A stretch of DNA of 6,666 nt from NCBI GenBank assembly GCA_023430775.1, contig JAEYYY010000194.1, positions 1-6,666 on the forward strand, given 5' to 3'. This stretch comes from Pseudomonadota bacterium. Lineage in GTDB: Bacteria > Myxococcota_A > Polyangia > Haliangiales > Haliangiaceae. The notes beneath the pieces were generated by a model. The model saw only the letters and a program-made list of their open reading frames with translations. It did no database searches and was not told the origin of the DNA. The translations under genes and the position numbers were made by a program. Shown here piece after piece: positions 1 to 6,161 of the stretch (position 1 is its first letter; each line of letters begins with the position of its first letter).

Positions 1-309
1 CCGGGTACCGTTGCTGCTGCCGAGGTCGCGCAACCACCAGGTGCCATCCTCGAGCACGAGCTGGGCGTGCTCGCGCGAGACCGACGCGTGTAGCAGCGCG
101 ATGCCGCGCGACCGAGGCGCTCGCCCGATGTGGGTTCGCGCCTCGACCGGGTGCACGCGACCCCAGACATCGACGAGCACGACGGACTCTGGACGCAACG
201 CCACCGACAAGATCTGTTCGGCGACGAACGGCAGCGGCACGTCGAGCTCCGCGGCACATTCATCACACAGGTTGGTTGTCGTCTCTCTCGCGCAGACCGC
301 GCACGACAT
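1..309 (-). CDS. Zinc-ribbon plus FHA-domain protein, 5' part only
   Basis: The first 103 residues are visible, read leftwards from ATG at 309-307; the gene continues beyond the window's left edge. Residues 3-18 hold two CxxC pairs (C3/C6 and C15/C18), the layout of a small zinc ribbon. Residues about 43-103 match a forkhead-associated domain: the G62-R63 pair, then S78-R79-E80-H81, then a WWLRDLGSSNGT stretch at 91-102 with the hallmark S99-N100-G101-T102. FHA domains bind phosphothreonine peptides, usually from Ser/Thr-kinase targets, and are abundant in myxobacteria. No signal peptide or membrane segment is visible, so a cytoplasmic signalling or scaffold role is inferred. The gene is divergent from the envelope cluster. 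Domains after the FHA region are unknown. The FHA call is firm; the zinc ribbon is likely but short. Confidence 0.88.
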   Translation of the reverse strand, partial: MSCAVCARETTTNLCDECAAELDVPLPFVAEQILSVALRPESVVLVDVWGRVHPVEARTHIGRAPRSRGIALLHASVSREHAQLVLEDGTWWLRDLGSSNGTR

Positions 310-317
310 TCGACGAG

Positions 318-323
318 ATTACA
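318..323 (-). promoter_or_regulatory. Candidate -10 box for the FHA gene
   Basis: Read on the minus strand this is TGTAAT, five of six matches to TATAAT, in an AT-richer patch. Only 8 bases separate it from the ATG at 309, so transcription would begin at or next to the start codon and the mRNA would be leaderless or nearly so. No good -35 box lies 16-18 bases upstream (the sequence there is close to TTCCCC). The assignment is inferred from sequence alone. Confidence 0.35.
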
Positions 324-475
324 AGAACGTCGGCCCGACAGGGGAAAACGCGAGCAGAGGACTGCGACCGCTGCGACCGCGACGATCTGACGCTGTCGAC
401 CGCGTCTGCACCTGTCGGTTTTCTTGACGGACAGGCGAGAGCCCTTTGAACGATGTCTCGCATTGCGGGCACCTT

Positions 476-488
476 GGGACAATGTCCC
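476..488. promoter_or_regulatory. 13-bp palindrome, possible operator
   Basis: GGGACA-A-TGTCCC is a perfect inverted repeat with 6-bp arms around a single central base. It lies about 27 bp upstream of the candidate -10 box of receptor 1, roughly -51 to -39 from the inferred transcription start. That position suits a dimeric regulator acting near the -35 region. The arms are too short and the spacer too small for a useful RNA hairpin, so a DNA-binding site is the better reading. No known regulator consensus was recognised. Confidence 0.35.
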
Positions 489-511
489 CGAAGCAACCCG
501 GGCGCGAGACT

Positions 512-520
512 TGCTACCCT
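512..520 (+). promoter_or_regulatory. Candidate extended -10 box for receptor 1
   Basis: The sequence TGCTACCCT fits an extended -10 pattern (TGn followed by TAnnnT). It ends 9 bases before the GTG at 530, so the transcript would start at about 526-528 and have essentially no leader. This agrees with the lack of any Shine-Dalgarno sequence before 530. No -35 hexamer is recognisable at 16-18 bp spacing, so an activator may be needed; the palindrome at 476-488 is a candidate site for it. Confidence 0.35.
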
Positions 521-529
521 CGGCGGCCG

Positions 530-2788
530 GTGAAAGTTCTCTTCGTCTGTGCTGTCGTCGTCGTCACCGGGTCGGGCCTCGCATTCGCGCAGCCTCCCGA
601 GGGCGTGCCACCCCCGGAGGCGCCGGTCACCACGATCCCGGTCACGGGCCGCGTGGTCGACATCATGGGCAAGCCGGTGCGCGGTGCGAAGGTCAAGATC
701 GAGGGCAGCACGGACGAGGTCCAGACCGACGCGAACGGCCGCTTCATCATCCAGGCACCGACCGGCGTCACGCTCGTGGTCGATGCCACCAGCTACCAGA
801 CGTCGCTCGCCTCCGTGGTCGGCGGTCAGCTCGGCGACATCGTCATGCTGCCGGAGTCGATGGGCGAGACGATCGAGCTCAAGGGTGAAGCACCGCCTCC
901 CGCGCCGGGCGCGGCGCAGCTCGATCGCACCGAGCTCCAGCGCGTGCCGGGCACCGGCGGCGACATCGTTCGCGCGCTGACCGTGATGCCGGGCGTGGTC
1001 AACCTCCAGGTGCCGCTCGGCTACAGCGGCGTCGTCATCCGCGGCGCCTCGCCGCAGGACAGCAAGGTGTTGATCGACGGCTTCGAGGTGCCGGTGCTGT
1101 TCCACAACATCGGCTTCCGCGCGATCACGCCGGCCGAGACGATCGCGACGCTCGACTTCATCCCCGGCGGCTTCGACGTCGCGTTCGGCCGTGCCTCGTC
1201 GGGCATCGTCAACCTCACCACCCGCAACGGTGGCTCCAAGCGCGCCGGCCAGGCCGAGGTGTCGTTCATCGACGGTGGCCTGATCGGTCAGGGCCCGGTC
1301 AGCAAGGACACCGAGGTGCTGTTCGCGGTGCGCCGGTCGACGATCGACTTCGTGCTGCCGGCGCTGATCCCCGACAGCGTCGATCTGTCGCTGACCACGG
1401 TGCCGCGCTACTGGGACGAGCAGATCCGGATCGATCACAAGATCAACGGGCGCTGGAAGCTGATGCTGTCCAGCCTCGGCACCGACGACATCTTCGAGCT
1501 GGTCGCCAGCAAGCAGGAGGATGCGAAGGACAAGCGGTTCTTCAACCGCACGCGCTTCATCCGCAACACCGTCGCCGCGAAGTACCACGAGGGCGAGTGG
1601 ACGGCCGACCTCGGCCTGTCGCTGCTGCTCCAGCAGTTCGTGTTCGAGCTCGGCGCCAACCAGTTCATCGACAACACGCTGACGTCACTGACGCCGCGCG
1701 TCGAGCTGACGCGTGCGATGCCGGAGCTCGCAGGTCTGAAGGACGTCGTGTGGCGGACCGGCGGCGAGGTCCAGGTCGGTCGCTACGGCATCGATCTCGC
1801 GCTGCCCGTCGAGCCGCGCGAAGGCGAGCCACAGCCCGAGTTCGACATGGACGACACGTCGACGCGGTTCAACGGTTCGATCTACACGCCCGACTTCGTC
1901 GCGTGGACCGCGATGGCGGCGAACATCGATCCGAAGACGCGTGTCACCGCCGGTCTGCGCGGCGACTTCTTCGGTCGCGGCATGCAGCTCGCCCTCCAGC
2001 CGCGCGGCGAGATCCAGTACAAGATCAACAAGCCGTGGTCGCTGCGGCTCGCGACCGGTGTGTATCACCGGCCGCCGCAGTACCAGTCGGAGATCCTCGA
2101 GAAGGATCTCGAGAGCGAGCGCTCGGTGCAGACCATCGCCGGCGTGCAGTACGAGCCGCGCGAGGGGATTCGCGCGCAGCTCTCCGGCTACTACACCGAT
2201 CGCACGCGCCTGATCACGCGCCCGGTGCCGCGCGACTTCGACGGCACCACGCTGACCGACGCCTCGCTCGTCAACCAGGGTCGCGGCACCTCCATGGGTG
2301 GAGAGATCCTCGCGACGTATCGCGGCGGTCCGTGGTTCGGCTGGCTGTCGTACTCGTACTCGCACTCGACGCGACAGGATGCTCCGGGACAACCTGATCG
2401 GCTTTTCACCTACGACCAGCCACACTCGATGAACGCGGCGGTCAGCTGGAAGAAAGGAAAGTGGACGCTCGGTGGCCGGTTCCAGCTTTACTCGGGCCTC
2501 CCGTTCACTCCGGCGCTAGGCTCGGTGTTCGACAGCGATCGCAACATCCACATCCCCATCTACGCGGACGTCAATTCCGATCGCGCTCCGATCCACCATC
2601 AACTCGACCTTCGCGTCGATCGCACCTGGAAGGCAGGCCCCGTGCGACTCACCGGCTTCATCGATGTCCAGAACGTCTACATGAACACGAGCGTGGTGAC
2701 CTACTTCTACAACTACGACTTCACGCAGCGCGCCGCGTTCGAGTCGCTGCCGATCATCCCGTCGCTCGGGCTGCGAGGTGAGCTGTGA
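530..2788 (+). CDS. TonB-dependent receptor with N-terminal carboxypeptidase-regulatory-like domain (receptor 1)
   Basis: Predicted 752-residue outer-membrane active transporter. GTG 530 is chosen because it places a clean signal peptide (residues 1-20: basic K2, hydrophobic VLFVCAVVVV, AFA|Q cleavage) at the N-terminus; in-frame TTG 446 and ATG 482 would prepend a non-signal peptide. Residues about 38-109 form a carboxypeptidase-regulatory-like (Ig-type) domain beginning VTGRVVD. ETIELKG at 113-119 resembles a TonB box. The plug spans about 130-232, with VVIRGASPQDSK, PGGFDVAFGRASSGI and NLTTR. The rest is beta-barrel, with aromatic strands such as WFGWLSYSYSHSTR (602-615). The mature protein has no cysteine. 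It ends GLRGEL, whereas barrels usually end in an aromatic residue, as the paralogue downstream does (GLRGEF). The substrate is unknown; SusC/FecA-type uptake is the family role. It overlaps the next gene by 4 bp. Confidence 0.9.
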   Translation: MKVLFVCAVVVVTGSGLAFAQPPEGVPPPEAPVTTIPVTGRVVDIMGKPVRGAKVKIEGSTDEVQTDANGRFIIQAPTGVTLVVDATSYQTSLASVVGGQLGDIVMLPESMGETIELKGEAPPPAPGAAQLDRTELQRVPGTGGDIVRALTVMPGVVNLQVPLGYSGVVIRGASPQDSKVLIDGFEVPVLFHNIGFRAITPAETIATLDFIPGGFDVAFGRASSGIVNLTTRNGGSKRAGQAEVSFIDGGLIGQGPVSKDTEVLFAVRRSTIDFVLPALIPDSVDLSLTTVPRYWDEQIRIDHKINGRWKLMLSSLGTDDIFELVASKQEDAKDKRFFNRTRFIRNTVAAKYHEGEWTADLGLSLLLQQFVFELGANQFIDNTLTSLTPRVELTRAMPELAGLKDVVWRTGGEVQVGRYGIDLALPVEPREGEPQPEFDMDDTSTRFNGSIYTPDFVAWTAMAANIDPKTRVTAGLRGDFFGRGMQLALQPRGEIQYKINKPWSLRLATGVYHRPPQYQSEILEKDLESERSVQTIAGVQYEPREGIRAQLSGYYTDRTRLITRPVPRDFDGTTLTDASLVNQGRGTSMGGEILATYRGGPWFGWLSYSYSHSTRQDAPGQPDRLFTYDQPHSMNAAVSWKKGKWTLGGRFQLYSGLPFTPALGSVFDSDRNIHIPIYADVNSDRAPIHHQLDLRVDRTWKAGPVRLTGFIDVQNVYMNTSVVTYFYNYDFTQRAAFESLPIIPSLGLRGEL
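2775..2781 (+). promoter_or_regulatory. Strong ribosome-binding site inside receptor 1
   Basis: GAGGTGA is complementary to the 16S rRNA 3' end and lies just upstream of the GTG at 2785. It falls within the codons for the terminal Arg-Gly-Glu of receptor 1. It supports the 2785 start of the lipoprotein gene and implies coupled translation across the 4-bp GTGA overlap. Confidence 0.65.
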
Positions 2789-3474
2789 AGCGCCTGCTCC
2801 TCGTCGCGGTGCTCGTCGGTTGCGGCGGCGATCTCGATCAACCGTGGCAGCTCGATCACGATCGCATCGTCGCGATCCGCGCCGAGCCTCCCGCGATCCT
2901 GGCCGGCGAGACCTCGGTGATCGATGGCCTGGTCGCGCTCGACATGGCGCCGACCGAGGAGCGCGACCCGCTTCAGGTCATCGTCACCCAGCCCGAGAGC
3001 CTCGCCGACACGCTCGCGTTCGGACCCGATGGCTGGGTGGTCACCGCGCCCGCCGAGGATCGCCTCGCCGCCGCGCGCGAAGAGCTCGGCCTCGAGGCCA
3101 CCGATCCGGTGCCGCTGCAGCTCGGCGTCGCATTCTCGGAGACGCTCGTCGGCATCAAGACGGTGAAGCTCGGCATCACGGGAACCAACCCGACGCTCGG
3201 CCTGATGCAGATCAACGGTGCCGCGGCACCCGAACCCGAGGTCGAGATCGTCGTCGCCAGGCTCGTCGACGTACCGCTCTCCGTCGAGGCGCTCGAGACC
3301 GACGAGGTCAACTGGCTGACGTCGGTCGGCGAGATGCACGACTTCGATCTGCCGAACGCCTATCTGCGCGTCGAGGAAGATAACGAGCTGACCGAGGGCG
3401 AGCTCGCGGTGGTGGTGCGCGACGACAAGGGTGGCGTCACCTGGCAGGTGTGGCCGATCCGCGTCGACGAATGA
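2785..3474 (+). CDS. Lipoprotein of unknown function, partner of receptor 1
   Basis: The 229-residue product starts at a GTG overlapping the receptor stop codon (GTGA), behind a strong Shine-Dalgarno sequence. The N-terminus MKRLLLVAVLVGC is a type II signal peptide with lipobox L10-V11-G12-C13; residue +2 is Gly, so by the E. coli rule nothing retains it in the inner membrane. The mature chain is acidic with alternating hydrophobic segments (IVAIRAEPP at 28-36, VEIVVARLVDVPL at 153-165, GELAVVVRDDKGGVTWQVWP at 205-224), suggesting a beta-sandwich; the last segment looks like an Ig-like edge. No catalytic motif and no SusD-like helical repeats are visible. The translational coupling suggests a stoichiometric envelope partner of the receptor. 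I do not recognise a named family. Lipoprotein status is confident; function is unknown. Confidence 0.85.
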   Translation: MKRLLLVAVLVGCGGDLDQPWQLDHDRIVAIRAEPPAILAGETSVIDGLVALDMAPTEERDPLQVIVTQPESLADTLAFGPDGWVVTAPAEDRLAAAREELGLEATDPVPLQLGVAFSETLVGIKTVKLGITGTNPTLGLMQINGAAAPEPEVEIVVARLVDVPLSVEALETDEVNWLTSVGEMHDFDLPNAYLRVEEDNELTEGELAVVVRDDKGGVTWQVWPIRVDE

Positions 3475-3520
3475 CCGAGATTTCCCGAGCGCGGCCCGTG
3501 AGGTCGGGCTCCGCAGGCGA

Positions 3521-3552
3521 TCGCGAGTTTCTCCGATTGTCAGCTCGCGAGT
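3521..3552. repeat. Repeated TCGCGAG elements between lipoprotein 1 and receptor 2
   Basis: TCGCGAGT occurs at 3521-3528 and again at 3545-3552, a 24-bp direct repeat. Because TCGCGA is itself palindromic, TCGCGAG (3521-3527) and CTCGCGA (3544-3550) also form an inverted repeat with a 16-nt spacer. This could be a paired regulator site or a weak hairpin abutting the GTG at 3551. No U-tract follows, so it is not an intrinsic terminator. In GC-rich DNA, repeats this short can arise by chance. Confidence 0.3.
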
Positions 3553-3597
3553 GACGCTGAAAACTCGCCAGCTCTGCGGGGGATCGTCGCCATCGTC

Positions 3598-5742
3598 GTG
3601 GTCTGTGGTGGGATCGCCGCCGCAGATCCGATCACGGGTCGCGTCGTCGACGGCGCGGGACGACCGATCGCGGATGCCAAGGTCTCGGTCGAGGGCAGTC
3701 CGGAGTCGGTGCGCACGGGGGTCGACGGTACGTTCACGCTGGATGCGATTCCCGGCGTGAGCTTGCTCGTCGAGCGTGCCGGCTTCGGACTGGGCCTCGG
3801 GACCGCGGCGCCGCAGGTCGAGGACATCGTGCTGCTGCCCGAGGAGACGATCCAGATCCAGGGCAAGGCGCCGGTCGCAGCGCCGGGTGCGGTGCGGATC
3901 GATCGCGACTCGATCAAGCGGATCGCCGGCGGCGGCAACGACATCGTGCGCTCGATGTCGGCGATGCCGGGCGTCGCCAACCATCCGTTCCCGCTCGGTC
4001 GCAACGGCGTCGTCATCCGCGGCGCGTCGCCGCAGGACAGCAAGTTCCTCGTCGACGACTTCGAGGTGCCGACGCTCTATCACGACCTCGGGTTTCGCTC
4101 GGTGGTGCCGGTCGAGTCGATCGATTCGCTCGAGCTCTCGCCCGGTGGCTTCGACGTCTCGCACGGCCGCGCGACCTCGGGCATCGCGAGCCTGACCACG
4201 CGCGCCGGTAGCGAACAGGGCAGCATCCAGGGCGAGTTCTCCGCCGGCGAGCTCGGCACGCTGGTGCAGGGAACCGAGGGCAAGGCTCGCTACACGATCG
4301 CGATGCGGCGCTCGGTGATCGACCTGCTGTTGCCGCACCTGATCCCCGAGGAGATCGATCTCTCGCTCGCCACGGTGCCGCGCTACTACGACGGCCAGCT
4401 GCGCGTCGATCGCGAGCTGTCGAACAAGTGGAGTCTGCGGCTATCGAGCCTCGGCTCCGACGACGTGCTCGAGGTCTACGGCAGCAAGCAGCAGGAGCCC
4501 GAGAAGCGGCTGTTCACGCGCAAGCGCTTCATGCGCGCCACCGCGGCGGCTCGCTATCACGACGGCCCGTGGACCGGCACGCTGGCGCTGTCGGGCATCG
4601 CCCAGCAGTTCGTGATCGAGCGCGGTCGCTTCCAGCACCTCGAGACCACGGCGCCCGCGGTCACCGCACGCGCCGAGGCCGTGCGCACCAGCGAGCGCTG
4701 GAACGGCCTCGAGCAGCTCGCGTGGAAGACCGGCGGCGAGGTGGTCGCCACCAGCTACCAGCTCGACGTCGCGTGGCCGAAGGATCCGCGCGAGGGCGAG
4801 CCGATCGATCCGGCGAGCGAGATGGACGTCTCGCAGCAGTTCGACGGCAACATCGTCACCACCAACGCCGCGGCGTGGACCCAGCTCGGCGCCAACCTCG
4901 ACGAGCGCGTGCGCGTGACGGCCGGCATCCGCGTCGACGCGTTCACCCGCAACCACGATGTCGCGGTGCAGCCGCGCGGCGAGCTCGCCATCAAGCTGCG
5001 CCCGAAGCTGCTCGCGAAGCTCTCCGCCGGTGCCTACGCGCGACCGCCCGAGCACGACGGCGAGCTGCTCGTCCCCGAGCTGAAGGGCGAGCGCGCGACC
5101 CAGCTGATCGCCGGCCTCGCGTGGGAGCCCGGCGACGGCATCCGCGTGCAGGGCTCGATCTACTACACGGATCGGTCATCGCTGATCACCCGCGTCCCCG
5201 ATATGTTGATCCTGACCAATCAGGGTACCGGCACGACGAAGGGTGCCGAGCTGCTCGCGACCTACGAGCGCGGCCGCTGGTTCGGCTGGCTCGCGTACTC
5301 GTACTCGCACTCGACGCGCGTCGACGCGCCGGGCGGCGAGCGGCGGCTGTTCGATTTCGATCAGCCCCACGATCTCAACATCGCGGGCTCGCGCCGGTTC
5401 GGCAAGGACGGCAGGTGGACGCTGTCGGCACGGTTCCGGCTGGTCTCGGGCATGCCGACCACGCCGGTCAAGGCCGCGTTCTACGACAGCGATGCCGACG
5501 TCTATTTCCCGGCGTACGGCGAGGTCAACTCCGAGCGCGCTCCGATGCACCACCAGCTCGATCTGCGGATCGACAAGTCGTGGAACTGGGGGCCGGTCAA
5601 GATGACGAAGTTCTTCGACGTCCAGAACGCGTACCTGAACGACACCGTCGTCGGCTACTACTACAACTTCGATTACACGCAGCGCGGCGCGTTCCGCATG
5701 CTGCCGATCATCCCGACCGCCGGCCTGCGCGGCGAGTTCTAG
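3598..5742 (+). CDS. TonB-dependent receptor with carboxypeptidase-regulatory-like domain (receptor 2, paralogue of receptor 1)
   Basis: Coordinates begin at the first conventional in-frame start, GTG 3598 (714 residues), but this cuts through the signal peptide. The frame is open back to the stop at 3499-3501. The codons from CTG 3574 encode a basic, hydrophobic, AAA|D-ending leader, so the true N-terminus is probably upstream: a CTG start at 3574, or GTG 3551 joined by a frameshift in the G run at 3578-3582. Numbered from 3598: regulatory-like domain 12-80 (ITGRVVD), TonB-box-like EETIQIQG 82-89, plug about 95-202 (VVIRGASPQDSK, PGGFDVSHGRATSGI), barrel about 205-714, aromatic strand WFGWLAYSYSHSTR 561-574, and GLRGEF at the C-terminus, giving the usual terminal Phe. 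In an ungapped plug alignment with receptor 1, 57 of 90 residues match. The mature protein lacks cysteine. It is an outer-membrane TonB-powered transporter of unknown substrate. Confidence 0.88.
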   Translation: MVCGGIAAADPITGRVVDGAGRPIADAKVSVEGSPESVRTGVDGTFTLDAIPGVSLLVERAGFGLGLGTAAPQVEDIVLLPEETIQIQGKAPVAAPGAVRIDRDSIKRIAGGGNDIVRSMSAMPGVANHPFPLGRNGVVIRGASPQDSKFLVDDFEVPTLYHDLGFRSVVPVESIDSLELSPGGFDVSHGRATSGIASLTTRAGSEQGSIQGEFSAGELGTLVQGTEGKARYTIAMRRSVIDLLLPHLIPEEIDLSLATVPRYYDGQLRVDRELSNKWSLRLSSLGSDDVLEVYGSKQQEPEKRLFTRKRFMRATAAARYHDGPWTGTLALSGIAQQFVIERGRFQHLETTAPAVTARAEAVRTSERWNGLEQLAWKTGGEVVATSYQLDVAWPKDPREGEPIDPASEMDVSQQFDGNIVTTNAAAWTQLGANLDERVRVTAGIRVDAFTRNHDVAVQPRGELAIKLRPKLLAKLSAGAYARPPEHDGELLVPELKGERATQLIAGLAWEPGDGIRVQGSIYYTDRSSLITRVPDMLILTNQGTGTTKGAELLATYERGRWFGWLAYSYSHSTRVDAPGGERRLFDFDQPHDLNIAGSRRFGKDGRWTLSARFRLVSGMPTTPVKAAFYDSDADVYFPAYGEVNSERAPMHHQLDLRIDKSWNWGPVKMTKFFDVQNAYLNDTVVGYYYNFDYTQRGAFRMLPIIPTAGLRGEF

Positions 5743-5798
5743 CGGCTCGTCGTCCGAAAACTTGCGGCGGCCACTTCGCGCGCCCGAAGATCTACGCG

Positions 5799-6140
5799 AT
5801 GCGTGGCATAGGTCTCGTCGCGGTCTTGGTCGCCGCTCTGTCATCGTGTGACGCCGATGCGGCACGCGCGGTGGAGTTCTGCTCGGTGTTCTGCGAGTGC
5901 GAGCCACCCGCGGGGCTCAGCGAGGACCAGTGCATCGTTCAGTGCACGAGCGAGCTCGGCCCTCAGATCGACCAGGTCCCACAGGCGTGCCTGTCGTGCA
6001 TCAGCGAGAACCGCGACCGCTGCCTGACGATCGAGGTGGTCTGCGAGGACGCCTGCGATCGCGGCATCGATGACGATCCGCCGCCCGATCCCACCACCGA
6101 ACCGCCCGTATTCGTCGACGCGGGCGTGGATGCGTTTTAA
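5799..6140 (+). CDS. Small cysteine-rich lipoprotein
   Basis: The 113-residue product starts at ATG 5799, with only a weak GAAGA ribosome site at 5786-5790, and sits 56 bp after receptor 2. The leader MRGIGLVAVLVAALSSC carries a lipobox (L14-S15-S16-C17). Asp at +2 is an inner-membrane retention signal in E. coli, though that rule may not hold here. Ten further cysteines lie within residues 28-86 (28, 32, 34, 45, 49, 64, 67, 75, 82, 86), including three CxxxC spacings (28/32, 45/49, 82/86), consistent with a disulfide-stapled helical fold of up to five bonds; metal binding is an alternative. The tail (about 90-113) is acidic and Pro-rich and ends VDAGVDAF, as in an extended tether. The family is not recognised. 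The same frame is open far upstream through receptor 2, but only the part from the lipoprotein leader onward looks like a gene. Confidence 0.82.
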   Translation: MRGIGLVAVLVAALSSCDADAARAVEFCSVFCECEPPAGLSEDQCIVQCTSELGPQIDQVPQACLSCISENRDRCLTIEVVCEDACDRGIDDDPPPDPTTEPPVFVDAGVDAF

Positions 6141-6142
6141 CC

Positions 6143-6150
6143 AGGAAGGA
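6143..6150 (+). promoter_or_regulatory. Ribosome-binding site for the last gene
   Basis: AGGAAGGA lies 11 bases before ATG 6162 in the 21-bp gap after the cysteine-rich lipoprotein. A second purine patch, GAGAG at 6153-6157, is closer to the start. Either favours the ATG pair at 6162/6165 as the start; the spacing to 6162 is the shorter of the two. Confidence 0.5.
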
Positions 6151-6161
6151 CCGAGAGCTCG

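Larger units (their letters stand above)
310..529. other. Divergent intergenic region
   Basis: This 220-bp stretch separates the FHA gene from the receptor cluster. The frame of receptor 1 stays open upstream to at least 446 (TTG), with an ATG at 482, but the peptide there is not signal-like and I treat it as non-coding. It contains a TTGACG at 424-429 resembling a -35 box but lacking a convincing -10 partner, a 13-bp palindrome at 476-488, and two -10-like elements, one for each flanking gene. No RNA gene or intrinsic terminator was recognised. Confidence 0.6.

Noticed and set aside
424..452. TTGACG at 424-429 as the -35 box of a promoter for receptor 1
   Set aside because: No reasonable -10 hexamer lies 16-18 bases downstream (around 446-453), so a complete promoter cannot be supported.
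446..529. In-frame N-terminal extension of receptor 1 from TTG 446 or ATG 482
   Set aside because: The extra 28 or 16 residues are polar and would bury the signal peptide; GTG 530 gives a normal export signal.
263..1588. 441-codon open frame on the minus strand
   Set aside because: It is antisense to receptor 1, very rich in Arg/Asp/His, has no recognisable domain, and overlaps the start of the FHA gene in another frame. It is a typical shadow frame of GC-rich coding DNA.
3491..3514. Imperfect GC hairpin after the first lipoprotein gene, considered as a terminator
   Set aside because: The stem needs a two-base bulge and is followed by mixed sequence rather than a U-tract. It is more likely chance pairing in GC-rich DNA.
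2713..4338. 541-codon open frame on the minus strand
   Set aside because: It crosses three plus-strand genes with strong protein evidence and has a low-complexity Arg/Asp/His composition, so it is a shadow.
4428..6140. 570-codon plus-strand frame ending at the cysteine-rich lipoprotein stop
   Set aside because: The upstream part is an Arg/Ala-rich shadow of receptor 2. Only the segment from ATG 5799, with its lipoprotein leader, looks like a gene.
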